Assembly: GCA_963764665.1 (NCBI GenBank)
Contig: CAVXTL010000010.1
Span: 1 to 64,000, forward strand
Reading direction: 5' to 3'
DNA from: JACVRW01 sp963764665
GTDB lineage: Bacteria; Actinomycetota; Thermoleophilia; Solirubrobacterales; Thermoleophilaceae
Length of the DNA: 64,000 bases
Numbering within the stretch: position 1 is the first letter of the stretch; each line of letters begins with the position of its first letter. The translations under genes and the position numbers were made by a program. The notes beneath the pieces are model-generated. The model saw nothing but the letters and a program-made list of their open reading frames with translations. It was not told the DNA's origin and ran no database searches. This document shows, one piece after another, positions 8,786 through 16,280 of this stretch.

Positions 8786-10114
8786 ATGTTCGACACGCTC
8801 TCAGACCGGCTGCAGGAGGCTCTCGGCGACGTCCGCTCGCGCGGCAAGCTGACCGAGGACGACGTCAGCAAGGCCATGCGCCAGGTGCGGCTCGCGCTGC
8901 TCGAGGCGGACGTGAACTTCAAGGTCGTGAAGGAGTTCACGGCCGGCGTGAAGGAACGCGCCCTCGGCCAGGACGTGCTCGACTCGCTCAACCCCGGGCA
9001 GCAGGTCGTGAAGGTGGTCGCGGACGAGCTCACCACCCTGATGGGAGGCTCGGGCCGCGAGCTGGTGTTCGCCAAGCCGGGTCCGACCGTGATCCTCATG
9101 GCCGGCCTTCAGGGCTCGGGCAAGACCACCGCCTGCGGGAAGCTGGCGGTGCACCTCCGCGAGGAGCACGGGATGGACGTGGCGGTGGCCGCCTGCGACG
9201 TGTACCGCCCGGCGGCCGTGGATCAGCTGGTGAAGGTGGCGGGCCAGGCGGGCGCCGCCGTCTACGAGCAGGGCACGGGACGCGACCCGGTGGACATCGC
9301 CGAGTGGGCTCTCAACCAGGCCAAGAGCGATCGCCGTGACGCCCTGATCGTGGATACGAGCGGCCGGCTCCACGTGGACGAGGAGCTGATGAAGGAGCTC
9401 GCGCAGATCAAGAAGCGCACGAAGCCCCACAACGTGCTGCTCGTGATCGACGCGATGACGGGGCAGGACGCCGTGAACGTGGCCGAGCAGTTCTCGGAGA
9501 CGGCGGACTTCGACGGCGTGGTGCTCACGAAACTCGACGGCGACTCGCGCGGCGGCGCCGCACTGTCGGTCAAGGCGATCACCGGCAAGCCGATCATCTA
9601 CGCCTCCACCGGCGAGAAGCTCGGCGACTTCGAGCGCTTCCACCCCGACCGCATGGCCCAGCGGATCCTCGGAATGGGCGACGTCATGACGCTCGTGGAG
9701 AAGGCCGAGCGCCAGATGGACGAGCGCCAGGCGCAGGAGCTCGAGCGCAAGATCCGCAAGGAGCAGTTCACGCTCGACGACTTCCTCGACCAGATGAAGC
9801 AGGTCCGCAACATGGGGCCGATCCAGAACCTCCTGCGGATGATGCCGGGGGTGGGCAAGCAGCTCGGCCAGCTCCAGGTGAGCGAGAAGGAGCTCGACCG
9901 GCTGGAGGCGATCATCCTCTCGATGACGCCCGCCGAGCGCGCCAACCCGCAGATCATCGACGGGTCGCGCAGGCGCCGGATCGCGCACGGCTCGGGCACC
10001 AGCGTGCAGGCCGTCTCGCAGCTCGTAAAGCAGTTCGGTCAGATGAAGAAGGTCATGCGCCAGCTGTCGCAGGGGAAGATGCCCTCGCTGCAGCAGCTGG
10101 CGGGTGGTCGCTAA
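8786..10114 (+). CDS. ffh: Signal recognition particle GTPase Ffh (SRP54)
   Basis: Binds signal peptides and SRP RNA and hands ribosomes to FtsY. The 442-residue protein shows the N domain, a G domain with P-loop GLQGSGKTT (107-115), the motif DVYRPAAVDQL, a DTSGRL G3 motif (the usual DTAGR has Ser for Ala) and TKLDGDSRGGAAL, then a methionine-rich M domain (around 300-440) with the RNA-binding SRRRRIAHGSG. Length is normal. The start ATG has no Shine-Dalgarno and lies 9 nt after a TAGCCT -10 box. No SRP RNA gene was recognised in the window. Confidence 0.97.
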   Translation: MFDTLSDRLQEALGDVRSRGKLTEDDVSKAMRQVRLALLEADVNFKVVKEFTAGVKERALGQDVLDSLNPGQQVVKVVADELTTLMGGSGRELVFAKPGPTVILMAGLQGSGKTTACGKLAVHLREEHGMDVAVAACDVYRPAAVDQLVKVAGQAGAAVYEQGTGRDPVDIAEWALNQAKSDRRDALIVDTSGRLHVDEELMKELAQIKKRTKPHNVLLVIDAMTGQDAVNVAEQFSETADFDGVVLTKLDGDSRGGAALSVKAITGKPIIYASTGEKLGDFERFHPDRMAQRILGMGDVMTLVEKAERQMDERQAQELERKIRKEQFTLDDFLDQMKQVRNMGPIQNLLRMMPGVGKQLGQLQVSEKELDRLEAIILSMTPAERANPQIIDGSRRRRIAHGSGTSVQAVSQLVKQFGQMKKVMRQLSQGKMPSLQQLAGGR

Positions 10115-10117
10115 CCT
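10112..10117 (+). promoter_or_regulatory. -10 box of rpsP built on the ffh stop codon
   Basis: TAACCT ends 10 nt before the rpsP ATG and its TAA is the ffh stop. This may drive the rpsP-khpA-rimM-trmD operon separately from ffh. Confidence 0.5.
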
Positions 10118-10127
10118 CTCCCGCCTC

Positions 10128-10607
10128 ATGTCAGTCCGAGTCCGACTCACACGCGTGGGCAGCAAGAAGAACCCGATCTGGCGGGTGGTCGTCGCCGACC
10201 AGCGCTCGCCGCGGGACGGCCGGTTCATCGAGACCATCGGCCATTACAACCCGCAGACGGAGCCGTCCACGATCCGCATCGACGCCGAGCGCCTCGAGCA
10301 CTGGGTCGCGCGCGGGGCTCAGGCGAGCAACACCGTCAAGCAGCTGATGAAGGCCCAGGTCAAGAGCGGCGGTCCCACGCCCGAGCACAAACCGGCAGCG
10401 CCGCCGGTGATCGAGGTGAAGGAGGAAGAGGCCGCCGAGGCAGTGGCCGACGCCGCCGTGAGCGCCGACGCGGTGGACGAGCCCGTCCCCGCCGAGGGTG
10501 ACGCTCCCGCCGAACCGGACGCCTCTGCTGAGGTTGACACCCCCGCCGAGCCGGCGGAGGCGGGCGACGACCCGGCCGACGCCACCGGGGACGAACCGAG
10601 CTCCTAG
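10128..10607 (+). CDS. rpsP: Ribosomal protein S16 with a long acidic tail
   Basis: 30S subunit assembly protein. Residues 1-80 are a typical S16 (MSVRVRLTRVGSKKNPIWRV, then DGRFIETIGHYNPQT). Residues 81-159 form an extra tail made almost only of Ala, Glu, Asp, Pro and Val, strongly acidic and probably disordered. S16 is usually 80-120 residues, so the tail roughly doubles it. I chose the ATG at 10128 because the S16 domain begins there; an earlier in-frame GTG (10104) would add eight unconserved residues and overlap ffh. The gene overlaps khpA by one base and heads the rpsP-khpA-rimM-trmD operon. Confidence 0.95.
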   Translation: MSVRVRLTRVGSKKNPIWRVVVADQRSPRDGRFIETIGHYNPQTEPSTIRIDAERLEHWVARGAQASNTVKQLMKAQVKSGGPTPEHKPAAPPVIEVKEEEAAEAVADAAVSADAVDEPVPAEGDAPAEPDASAEVDTPAEPAEAGDDPADATGDEPSS

Positions 10608-10840
10608 TGGAGAAGCTGCTCGAGTATCTCGCCCGCTCGCTCGTCGACGAGCCGGACGAGGTCTCGGTCGAGTCATTCGAGGAGGAGGACGGCACCGTGG
10701 TGCTCGAGCTGCGGGTGGCCGACGACGACGCCGGCCAGGTGATCGGCCGCGGCGGCCGCACGGTCGCTGCGCTGCGGACCGTGGTCAAGGCGTCCGCGGT
10801 GCGCCACGACCGGCGGGTGCTCGTCGACGTGGTGGATTGA
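10607..10840 (+). CDS. khpA: KH-domain RNA-binding protein KhpA
   Basis: A 77-residue single type II KH domain protein. The GxxG loop is visible in VIGRGGRTVAALRTVVKA. In other Gram-positives KhpA binds many RNAs and, with KhpB, influences cell division; here no khpB is in the window. Its place between rpsP and rimM is the standard one. The start is a GTG overlapping the rpsP stop by one base (TAGTG), and the gene end overlaps the rimM start by four bases, so translation through this operon is coupled. Confidence 0.93.
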   Translation: MEKLLEYLARSLVDEPDEVSVESFEEEDGTVVLELRVADDDAGQVIGRGGRTVAALRTVVKASAVRHDRRVLVDVVD

Positions 10841-11271
10841 CCCTCGTCACCGCTGGACGCGTAGGACGGTCACACGGGTGGGACGGCAGCTTCTGGGTGG
10901 AGGCTGCCGGACACGAGCTGCCGGAGGGGACTGTCCTGACGGTGGACGGGCACGAGCGCCGCGTCGAGCGCCGCGCCGGGACGAACGAACGGCCGCTGAT
11001 CAGGCTCACCGGCATCGAGGACGCGCGTCCTCTGCGCGGAACGCCGCTGCTGGTGGAGGGCCAGCTCTCCGAGGACGAGTGGCTCGCGGCCGATCTCGTG
11101 GGCTGTGAGGTGCCGGGTCACGGCCGAGTGTCCCGGTTGCTCGACGGGCCGTCCTGCTCGGTCCTCGAGCTGGAGGACGGGACGCTCGTGCCGCTGATCT
11201 CCGACGCCGTCACCTCGGTGGACGCGGCCGGGCGGCGCATCGAGATCGACGAGAGGTTCCTGGGGCTCTGA
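10837..11271 (+). CDS. rimM: 16S rRNA processing protein RimM
   Basis: Assembly factor for the 30S head that binds S19. The 144-residue product has the N-terminal RimM segment (TAGRVGRSHGWDGSFWVE) and a C-terminal PRC-barrel (DLVGCEVPGHGRVSRLLDG, then VPLISDAVTSVD and RFLGL). It is shorter than the roughly 170-180 residues of E. coli RimM, mainly in the linker. The only start that keeps the conserved N-terminus is TTG at 10837 inside the khpA stop (TTGA overlap). Its stop overlaps the trmD ATG by one base. Confidence 0.9.
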   Translation: MTLVTAGRVGRSHGWDGSFWVEAAGHELPEGTVLTVDGHERRVERRAGTNERPLIRLTGIEDARPLRGTPLLVEGQLSEDEWLAADLVGCEVPGHGRVSRLLDGPSCSVLELEDGTLVPLISDAVTSVDAAGRRIEIDERFLGL

Positions 11272-11948
11272 TGGAGATCGACGTGGTCACGCTGTTCCCT
11301 GGCTGGTTCCAGTGGTTCTCCGAGCAGCGCCACGTGCGCAACGCGGAGGGGCTGGGTCACCGGCTCTCCTTGGTGGACATGCGCGCCACCACCCCGCTCA
11401 AGGCGGGCCAGGTGGACGACACGCCCTACGGGGGCGGCGCCGGCATGGTGATCCGAGCCGACGTGGTCGAGGCGGCCCTGCGCGCGCGCTACGAGGTCGA
11501 TCCCGTGGAGCTGCCCAGCCAGCGGCGGGTGATCGCGCTGTCCGCCGGCGGGCGCCGGTTCGACGATGCGCTGGCCTCGGAGCTCGCCGCCGAGCCGGCG
11601 CTCACGCTGCTCTGCGGGCGCTACGAGGGCTTCGACGAGCGTGTGCACGAGCACCTTGCCAGCGACGTGGTCTCGATCGGGCCGTACGTGCTGTCGGGTG
11701 GCGAGCTGGCCGCGATGGTGGTCTGCGACGCCGTGATGCGGAAGCTGCCGGGGGCGCTCGGCCACGAGGAGAGCGCCGTCGAGGAATCCTTCAGCGAGGC
11801 TCTCGACGGCGCCCCGGAGTACCCGCACTACACGCGCCCGTTCGACTGGCGCGGCCACGAGGTGCCGGACGTTCTCCTGTCCGGGGACCATGCCCGCGTC
11901 AAACGCTGGCGACTGGACCAGAGCCGCCTCCGCGGCGAGCGCGACTGA
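11271..11948 (+). CDS. trmD: tRNA (guanine-N1)-methyltransferase TrmD
   Basis: Methylates G37 of tRNAs that have G36, preventing frameshifting. The 225-residue protein has the family start MEIDVVTLFPGWF, the PYGGGAGMV loop, LCGRYEGFDERV, and the knotted SAM-binding region GPYVLSGGELAAMVV. Length is near normal. It follows rimM with a one-base overlap and precedes rplS, the standard gene order. The ribosomal gene downstream appears to have its own promoter at 11982. Confidence 0.96.
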   Translation: MEIDVVTLFPGWFQWFSEQRHVRNAEGLGHRLSLVDMRATTPLKAGQVDDTPYGGGAGMVIRADVVEAALRARYEVDPVELPSQRRVIALSAGGRRFDDALASELAAEPALTLLCGRYEGFDERVHEHLASDVVSIGPYVLSGGELAAMVVCDAVMRKLPGALGHEESAVEESFSEALDGAPEYPHYTRPFDWRGHEVPDVLLSGDHARVKRWRLDQSRLRGERD

Positions 11949-11981
11949 ACGCTCCGCCGGGGCAGCCGTCGGGTGCTTCGC

Positions 11982-11987
11982 TACCAT
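11982..11987 (+). promoter_or_regulatory. -10 box upstream of rplS
   Basis: TACCAT lies 6 nt before an in-frame GTG (11994) and about 80 nt before the canonical L19 ATG (12069). It could give either a leaderless, N-terminally extended L19 or an mRNA with a structured leader. Confidence 0.45.
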
Positions 11988-11995
11988 GCGGCGGT

Positions 11996-12023
11996 GCGCG
12001 AAAGCCCCCGGGGGAGCTCGCGC
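11996..12023 (+). promoter_or_regulatory. GC-rich hairpin in the rplS leader
   Basis: GCGCGA at 11996-12001 pairs with TCGCGC at 12018-12023 around a CCCCC/GGGGG inner stem. It begins at the predicted transcription start and is followed by the pyrimidine-rich CTCTCTTCTG. It may be an autoregulatory leader, or the terminator of trmD. Confidence 0.4.
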
Positions 12024-12068
12024 CTCTCTTCTGCCCCCGGTCCGGCGAATCGCCTTAGTCCACTCTCC

Positions 12069-12767
12069 ATGTCAGGTGTCATCGACAGCATCGAGCGCGC
12101 TCAGCTGCGCCGCGTCCCGGTCTTCCAGGCCGGCGATCGTGTGCGCGTGCACTTCCAGGTAGTGGAGGGCACCAGGCGCCGCACCCAGGTCTTCGAGGGC
12201 GTCGTCATCAAGCGCCAGGGCAGCGGGCTGCGCGAGACGTTCACCGTCCGCAAGCAGTCGTTCGGAGTCGGCGTCGAGCGCACATTCCCGGTGCATTCGC
12301 CCAAGATCGAGCGCATTGAGGTCGCCGCCCGCGGCGACGTGCGCCGGGCCAAGCTGTACTACCTGCGCGACCGTGTGGGCCGCAGCGCGCGGGTCCGCGA
12401 GCGCCGCTGGTCCGCCCCGGTCGAGGACGTCTACGAGACCGGAGCGATGCCGCCCGACGACGCGCCCCGTCCCGGCGAGGACGAGCTGGCCGAGGCGCGC
12501 GTGGAGGCTGAGGAGGCTGAGGCCGCCGAGGCGACCGAGAACGGGGCGCCGGAGGGCGAGGCGACCGAGCAGGCCGCACCTGCCGATGACGACGTAGCGG
12601 AGGAGACCGTCGCCGAGGGCGAGGCCGAGACCGACACCGCCGGCGAGCCGGTCGCGGAAGCGGATGTGGAAGAGCCTTCCGAAGAACCCGCCGGCGACGA
12701 CGCCGGTGAGGACACCGAGCAGCCGGACGACTCGAACGGGGAATCCCGGGACGAGTCCTCGGGCTAG
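12069..12767 (+). CDS. rplS: Ribosomal protein L19 with a long acidic tail
   Basis: 50S protein at the subunit interface. Residues 1-115 are a normal L19 (VPVFQAGDRVRVHFQVVEG, then RQGSGLRETFTVRKQSFGVG and YLRDRVGRSARVRERRW). Residues 116-232 form a Glu/Ala/Asp-rich acidic extension, again doubling the usual length, much like the tail on S16. The ATG at 12069 is the family-typical start (MSGVIDSIERAQ), but it has no Shine-Dalgarno; an in-frame GTG at 11994, 6 nt behind a TACCAT box, would add 25 residues. Both starts are possible. Confidence 0.93.
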   Translation: MSGVIDSIERAQLRRVPVFQAGDRVRVHFQVVEGTRRRTQVFEGVVIKRQGSGLRETFTVRKQSFGVGVERTFPVHSPKIERIEVAARGDVRRAKLYYLRDRVGRSARVRERRWSAPVEDVYETGAMPPDDAPRPGEDELAEARVEAEEAEAAEATENGAPEGEATEQAAPADDDVAEETVAEGEAETDTAGEPVAEADVEEPSEEPAGDDAGEDTEQPDDSNGESRDESSG

Positions 12768-12785
12768 GCCCGGTCGCGCGGCGTC

Positions 12786-13394
12786 GTGGCTGGCACCAAG
12801 GAGAAGAGCGCCGGGGGATCCCTGGTCGAGCTCGTCACGATCGTGGCGGTCGCTCTGGGCCTGGCGCTCGGCATCCAGGCGTTTCTCGTAAAGCCGTTTC
12901 GGATCCCGAGCGAGTCGATGGTCCCGACGCTCGAGATCGGTCAGCGCGTGCTGGTTGACCGCGTGAGCTTCCGGTTCAGCGACCCCGATCGCGGCGACAT
13001 CGTCGTGTTCAAGCCTCCCGCCGGCGCCGACACCAACACCTGCGGCGTCGAGCATCCGCCCGACTCGGCTTGCCCTCGCCCGACGGACGGCCGCTCCGAC
13101 ACGAACTTCATCAAGCGGGTGGTCGCCGTCGGCGGCGACCGCCTCAAGGTCATCGACGGCGCCGTCTACCTGAACGGGAAGCGCCAGAACGAGTCGTTCG
13201 CGCGACTCGACTCCGAGTGCGGGCTCTGCGACCTGCCCAAGGAGATCGAGATCCCGAAGGGCTACTACTACATGATGGGCGACAACCGGGGTGAGAGCGC
13301 CGACAGCCGCGAATGGGGCCCGATCCCCAAGGACGCGATGATCGGCAAGGCCTTTGCCACGTACTGGCCGCCCAATCGCGTCGGCACGCTCTAG
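12786..13394 (+). CDS. lepB: Signal peptidase I
   Basis: Membrane-bound serine protease that removes signal peptides. The 202-residue protein has one N-terminal membrane anchor (about 12-34), the catalytic Ser44 in RIPSESMVPTL, the general-base Lys110 in FIKRVVAVGGD, and the conserved box YYMMGDNRGESADSREWG. This is the short Gram-positive type. The start GTG at 12786 places the anchor at the expected position. The location between rplS and rnhB is conserved in actinobacteria. An insert with two Cys (CGVEHPPDSAC) precedes the Lys motif. Confidence 0.95.
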   Translation: MAGTKEKSAGGSLVELVTIVAVALGLALGIQAFLVKPFRIPSESMVPTLEIGQRVLVDRVSFRFSDPDRGDIVVFKPPAGADTNTCGVEHPPDSACPRPTDGRSDTNFIKRVVAVGGDRLKVIDGAVYLNGKRQNESFARLDSECGLCDLPKEIEIPKGYYYMMGDNRGESADSREWGPIPKDAMIGKAFATYWPPNRVGTL

Positions 13395-13430
13395 CCGCAA
13401 CCCGGCTGCCGCTTCCGCCGCGCACCTGCC

Positions 13431-13436
13431 TATCAT
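13431..13436 (+). promoter_or_regulatory. -10 box of rnhB, leaderless geometry
   Basis: TATCAT ends 9 nt before the rnhB GTG (13446); no Shine-Dalgarno sequence is present. Confidence 0.55.
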
Positions 13437-13445
13437 CGCCGCAGC

Positions 13446-14171
13446 GTGGGGAGACCGGGCAACGCCGACACCGAAACGGGCCGAGGCTCCAGCGCCGCCG
13501 AGAGGCGGAACGCCCGGTCCCGGCGCCGGCGCGCCACGGCAGGACGCCGGCTCTTCGCCTTCGATCGCGAGATTGGCTGCCGCTACGTGGCAGGCGCGGA
13601 CGAGGCCGGCCGCGGTTCGCTCGCCGGACCGCTGGTGGCCGCCGCGGTCCTGTTCGACCTCGAGCGCCTGACGCTGTCGGATCGCCGCGCGCTCAGCCGG
13701 CTGAACGACTCTAAGCAGCACACGAGCGAGACACGCGAGGAGCTCTACCCGCTCGTCCTGCGCTCCGCCGCCCGCTCGGTGATCGTCTCGCGCTGCGTCC
13801 GGGGCATCGACTCGCGCGGCCTCCACGTGACGAACCTGGATGCCCTGCGAACCGCCCTGCTCGGGGTGGCGCGCGAGGGCACCATCTGCCTGGTCGACGG
13901 CTTCGGGGTCCCCGACTTCGGCTTCGAGCAGCGCGCGGTGGTCGACGGCGACTGCAGAAGCGCCGCCATCGCGGCCGCCTCCGTGCTGGCGAAGGTCAGC
14001 CGCGATCGCTTCATGCACAAGGCGGCGGAACAGCACCCCGGATGGGACTTCGAGACCAACGTCGGCTACTCGACTCCTGAGCACCGGGCGGCGATCGCCG
14101 CCAACGGCGTCTCGCCGCTCCACCGCATGTCGTTCCAGTCGATCGCATACACGCAGCTCGCGCTCGGCTGA
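13446..14171 (+). CDS. rnhB: Ribonuclease HII
   Basis: Removes RNA from RNA-DNA hybrids, including single ribonucleotides. The 241-residue protein has the catalytic start YVAGADEAGRGSLAGPLVAA, then LNDSKQHT and the C-terminal acidic site in VDGDCRSAAIAAASVLAKVSRD. An unconserved arginine-rich N-terminal stretch of about 45 residues precedes the catalytic domain. The start is set by the GTG that lies 9 nt after a TATCAT box; a later start is possible because the basic extension is not conserved in the family. Confidence 0.93.
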   Translation: MGRPGNADTETGRGSSAAERRNARSRRRRATAGRRLFAFDREIGCRYVAGADEAGRGSLAGPLVAAAVLFDLERLTLSDRRALSRLNDSKQHTSETREELYPLVLRSAARSVIVSRCVRGIDSRGLHVTNLDALRTALLGVAREGTICLVDGFGVPDFGFEQRAVVDGDCRSAAIAAASVLAKVSRDRFMHKAAEQHPGWDFETNVGYSTPEHRAAIAANGVSPLHRMSFQSIAYTQLALG

Positions 14172-14188
14172 CCCGCCCGCCCCGGGCA

Positions 14189-14575
14189 TTAGAAGGCCTC
14201 CTCGACGTGCTCCAGGGCCAGGAGCATCCCCGTCGGATCCAGGGTTATTCCGATGGCGTCGAAACGCAGCTCGGGCGGATGAGGCCCGCCGTCCGCACGG
14301 GCTGCCAGCCACTCGCGCGCCATCCAGCGCAGGCGGCGTCGCTTGCGCCAGTCCACGGAAGCGAGCGGGTCGAGCGGGCCTGAGGCCGAGCGCGCCACGC
14401 GTGCCTTGACCTCGCAGAACACGAGATAGCGGCGATCGGCGACCACCAGGTCGAGCTCGCCGTAGCGCGTGCGGTAGTTCCGGTCGAGCAGGCTGAAGCC
14501 GCGCGCCTCCAGGTGAGCGGCGGCGAGCCGCTCGCCTGTGGCGCCGAGCGCCCGGCGTGGGTCTGTGCGTTCCAC
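14189..14575 (-). CDS. UPF0102 endonuclease-like protein YraN
   Basis: A 128-residue protein of the YraN/UPF0102 family with a PD-(D/E)XK nuclease-like core: GERLAAAHLEARGF, the acidic GELDLVV and the EVKAR motif. The family's cellular role is not settled; it is often beside rnhB and comM, as here, though on the opposite strand in this window. GTG at 14575 is the start; a TAGGTT box ends 7 nt before it on the minus strand. It runs convergent to rnhB with a gap of 17 bp. Confidence 0.9.
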   Translation of the reverse strand: MERTDPRRALGATGERLAAAHLEARGFSLLDRNYRTRYGELDLVVADRRYLVFCEVKARVARSASGPLDPLASVDWRKRRRLRWMAREWLAARADGGPHPPELRFDAIGITLDPTGMLLALEHVEEAF

Positions 14576-14582
14576 GCGATCG

Positions 14583-14588
14583 AACCTA
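14583..14588 (-). promoter_or_regulatory. -10 box of yraN, leaderless geometry
   Basis: TAGGTT on the minus strand ends 7 nt before the GTG start at 14575. Confidence 0.5.
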
Positions 14589-14748
14589 CGGACGCCCGTC
14601 TGACACGTGTGCGGCGAGGGTTACGACTTCGCGACGGCCGGAAGACGAGGTAGCGACCGCGCCCCGCGGACGGGAACCGCGCCGTCGCATGTGCCGCTTT
14701 GGCGCACAGTCGTCACACACGCGTGCCCACGCGTCCGAGTCCCCCGCC

Positions 14749-14754
14749 TAGCGT
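14749..14754 (+). promoter_or_regulatory. -10 box of comM, leaderless geometry
   Basis: TAGCGT ends 8 nt before the comM ATG at 14763. The 170 bp between yraN and comM hold no other recognisable element. Confidence 0.5.
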
Positions 14755-14762
14755 GCCGACGC

Positions 14763-16280
14763 ATGCTCGCCAGCGTCTCCACGTTCGCCCTCGAGGGGGT
14801 TCGCAGCCACGAGGTCACCGTGGAGGTGGATGTGCGCCGCGGACTGCCCGCATTCACCCTCGTGGGGCTGCCCGACCGGGCTGTCCGGGAGTCGAGGGAG
14901 CGCGTGCGTGCGGCCGTCCAGAACTCGGGGCTCGAGTTCCCGCTCATGCGGATCACCGTGAACCTCGCGCCCGCGCACGTGCGCAAGGCAGGCCCGGGCT
15001 TCGACCTCGCGATCGCCGTCGGCCTGCTCGCCGCCAGCGGCCAGGTCCCGCCCGAAGCGCTCGAGCGAAGCGCGCTCTGCGGCGAGCTGTCCCTGAGCGG
15101 AGAGCTGCGGACCGTCCGTGGGGCGCTGGCGGCGGCGCTCGGCGCGCGGGCGGCCGGTCACGAGCGCCTGATCGTCCCGCCCGAGAACGGCGGGGAGGCG
15201 GCGCTCGTGACGGACCTCCAGGTAATCGGCGCCCCGACGCTGGACGGGATCGCGCGCGTGCTGCGCGGAGAGGAGGAAGCCATCCCCGCCGTCCCCGACA
15301 GCGGGGAGCCTCGTCCGGGTTCGGGCGCGCCGGACCTCTCCGACGTCCGCGGGCAGGACGACGCCAAGCGCGCGCTCGAGATCGCGGCCGCGGGCGCACA
15401 CAACCTGCTCATGGTCGGTCCTCCCGGCGTGGGCAAGACGATGCTCGCGCGCAGGCTGCCGGGGCTGCTGCCTCCGCCCGACCTGCACGAGGCTCTCGAG
15501 ATCACTCAGATGCAGAGCGCTGCCGGACTGGCCTCCGGCCGGCTGATCCGCGAACGCCCGTTCCGGGCGCCGCACCACACGATCTCCGCTCAGGGGCTCG
15601 TGGGTGGCGGCGCCGTGCCGCGGCCCGGCGAGCTCACGCTGGCGCACCGGGGGGTGCTCTTCCTCGATGAGCTGGCCGAGTTCGCCAGGGTCGCGCTCGA
15701 TGCCCTGCGCCAGCCGCTCGAGGAGGGCACGGTCGAGATCATGCGCGGCCAGCGCATGCTGGAGTTCCCGGCCAACGCCATCCTCGTGGCTGCCTGCAAC
15801 CGCTGCCCGTGCGGGCGCTCGGCGGATCGGTGCCGGTGCGTGGCGGGGGAGCGCGATCGTTACCTGAGGCGGCTGAGCGGCCCGCTGCTGGACCGGCTCG
15901 ACCTGGTCTGCGAGGTCCGGCCCGTCTCACCGTTGGAGCTGGTGGGGCAGGCCCAGGCAGGACCTTCCACGGCGGCGGTGAGGGAGCGTGTGGGCGCCGC
16001 CCGCGAGTGCCAGCGCCGGCGGCTGGCCGGGACCGGCGTCCTGTGCAACGGGGACATGGACGGTCCGCTCACCCGACGTCAGGTGAGACTCGACGCCGCC
16101 GGCGCCGCGGGCCTCGTAGGCGCGCGGGAGCGCTCCGGGCTGAGCGGTCGCGGGCATGACCGCGTGCTCCGCGTGGCGCGCACCATCGCCGACCTCGACG
16201 GGCGCACGCGGGTGGCCGGCCGCGACGTGGAGGAGGCGCTCTCCTACCGGCTGGACGGCTGGGAGCGCCTGGCGGCGTGA
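14763..16280 (+). CDS. comM: YifB/ComM-family Mg-chelatase-like AAA ATPase
   Basis: Hexameric helicase-like ATPase; ComM promotes branch migration during integration of transformed DNA. The 505-residue protein has the N-terminal Lon-type fold (FTLVGLPDRAVRESRERVRAA), Walker A GPPGVGKTMLARRLPGLLP, the conserved PFRAPHHTIS, Walker B LFLDELAEF, and a Cys-rich finger (CNRCPCG, then CRC). All family hallmarks are present. The ATG at 14763 fits a leaderless start. The last four bases overlap dprA, so the two DNA-uptake genes are expressed together. Confidence 0.93.
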   Translation: MLASVSTFALEGVRSHEVTVEVDVRRGLPAFTLVGLPDRAVRESRERVRAAVQNSGLEFPLMRITVNLAPAHVRKAGPGFDLAIAVGLLAASGQVPPEALERSALCGELSLSGELRTVRGALAAALGARAAGHERLIVPPENGGEAALVTDLQVIGAPTLDGIARVLRGEEEAIPAVPDSGEPRPGSGAPDLSDVRGQDDAKRALEIAAAGAHNLLMVGPPGVGKTMLARRLPGLLPPPDLHEALEITQMQSAAGLASGRLIRERPFRAPHHTISAQGLVGGGAVPRPGELTLAHRGVLFLDELAEFARVALDALRQPLEEGTVEIMRGQRMLEFPANAILVAACNRCPCGRSADRCRCVAGERDRYLRRLSGPLLDRLDLVCEVRPVSPLELVGQAQAGPSTAAVRERVGAARECQRRRLAGTGVLCNGDMDGPLTRRQVRLDAAGAAGLVGARERSGLSGRGHDRVLRVARTIADLDGRTRVAGRDVEEALSYRLDGWERLAA

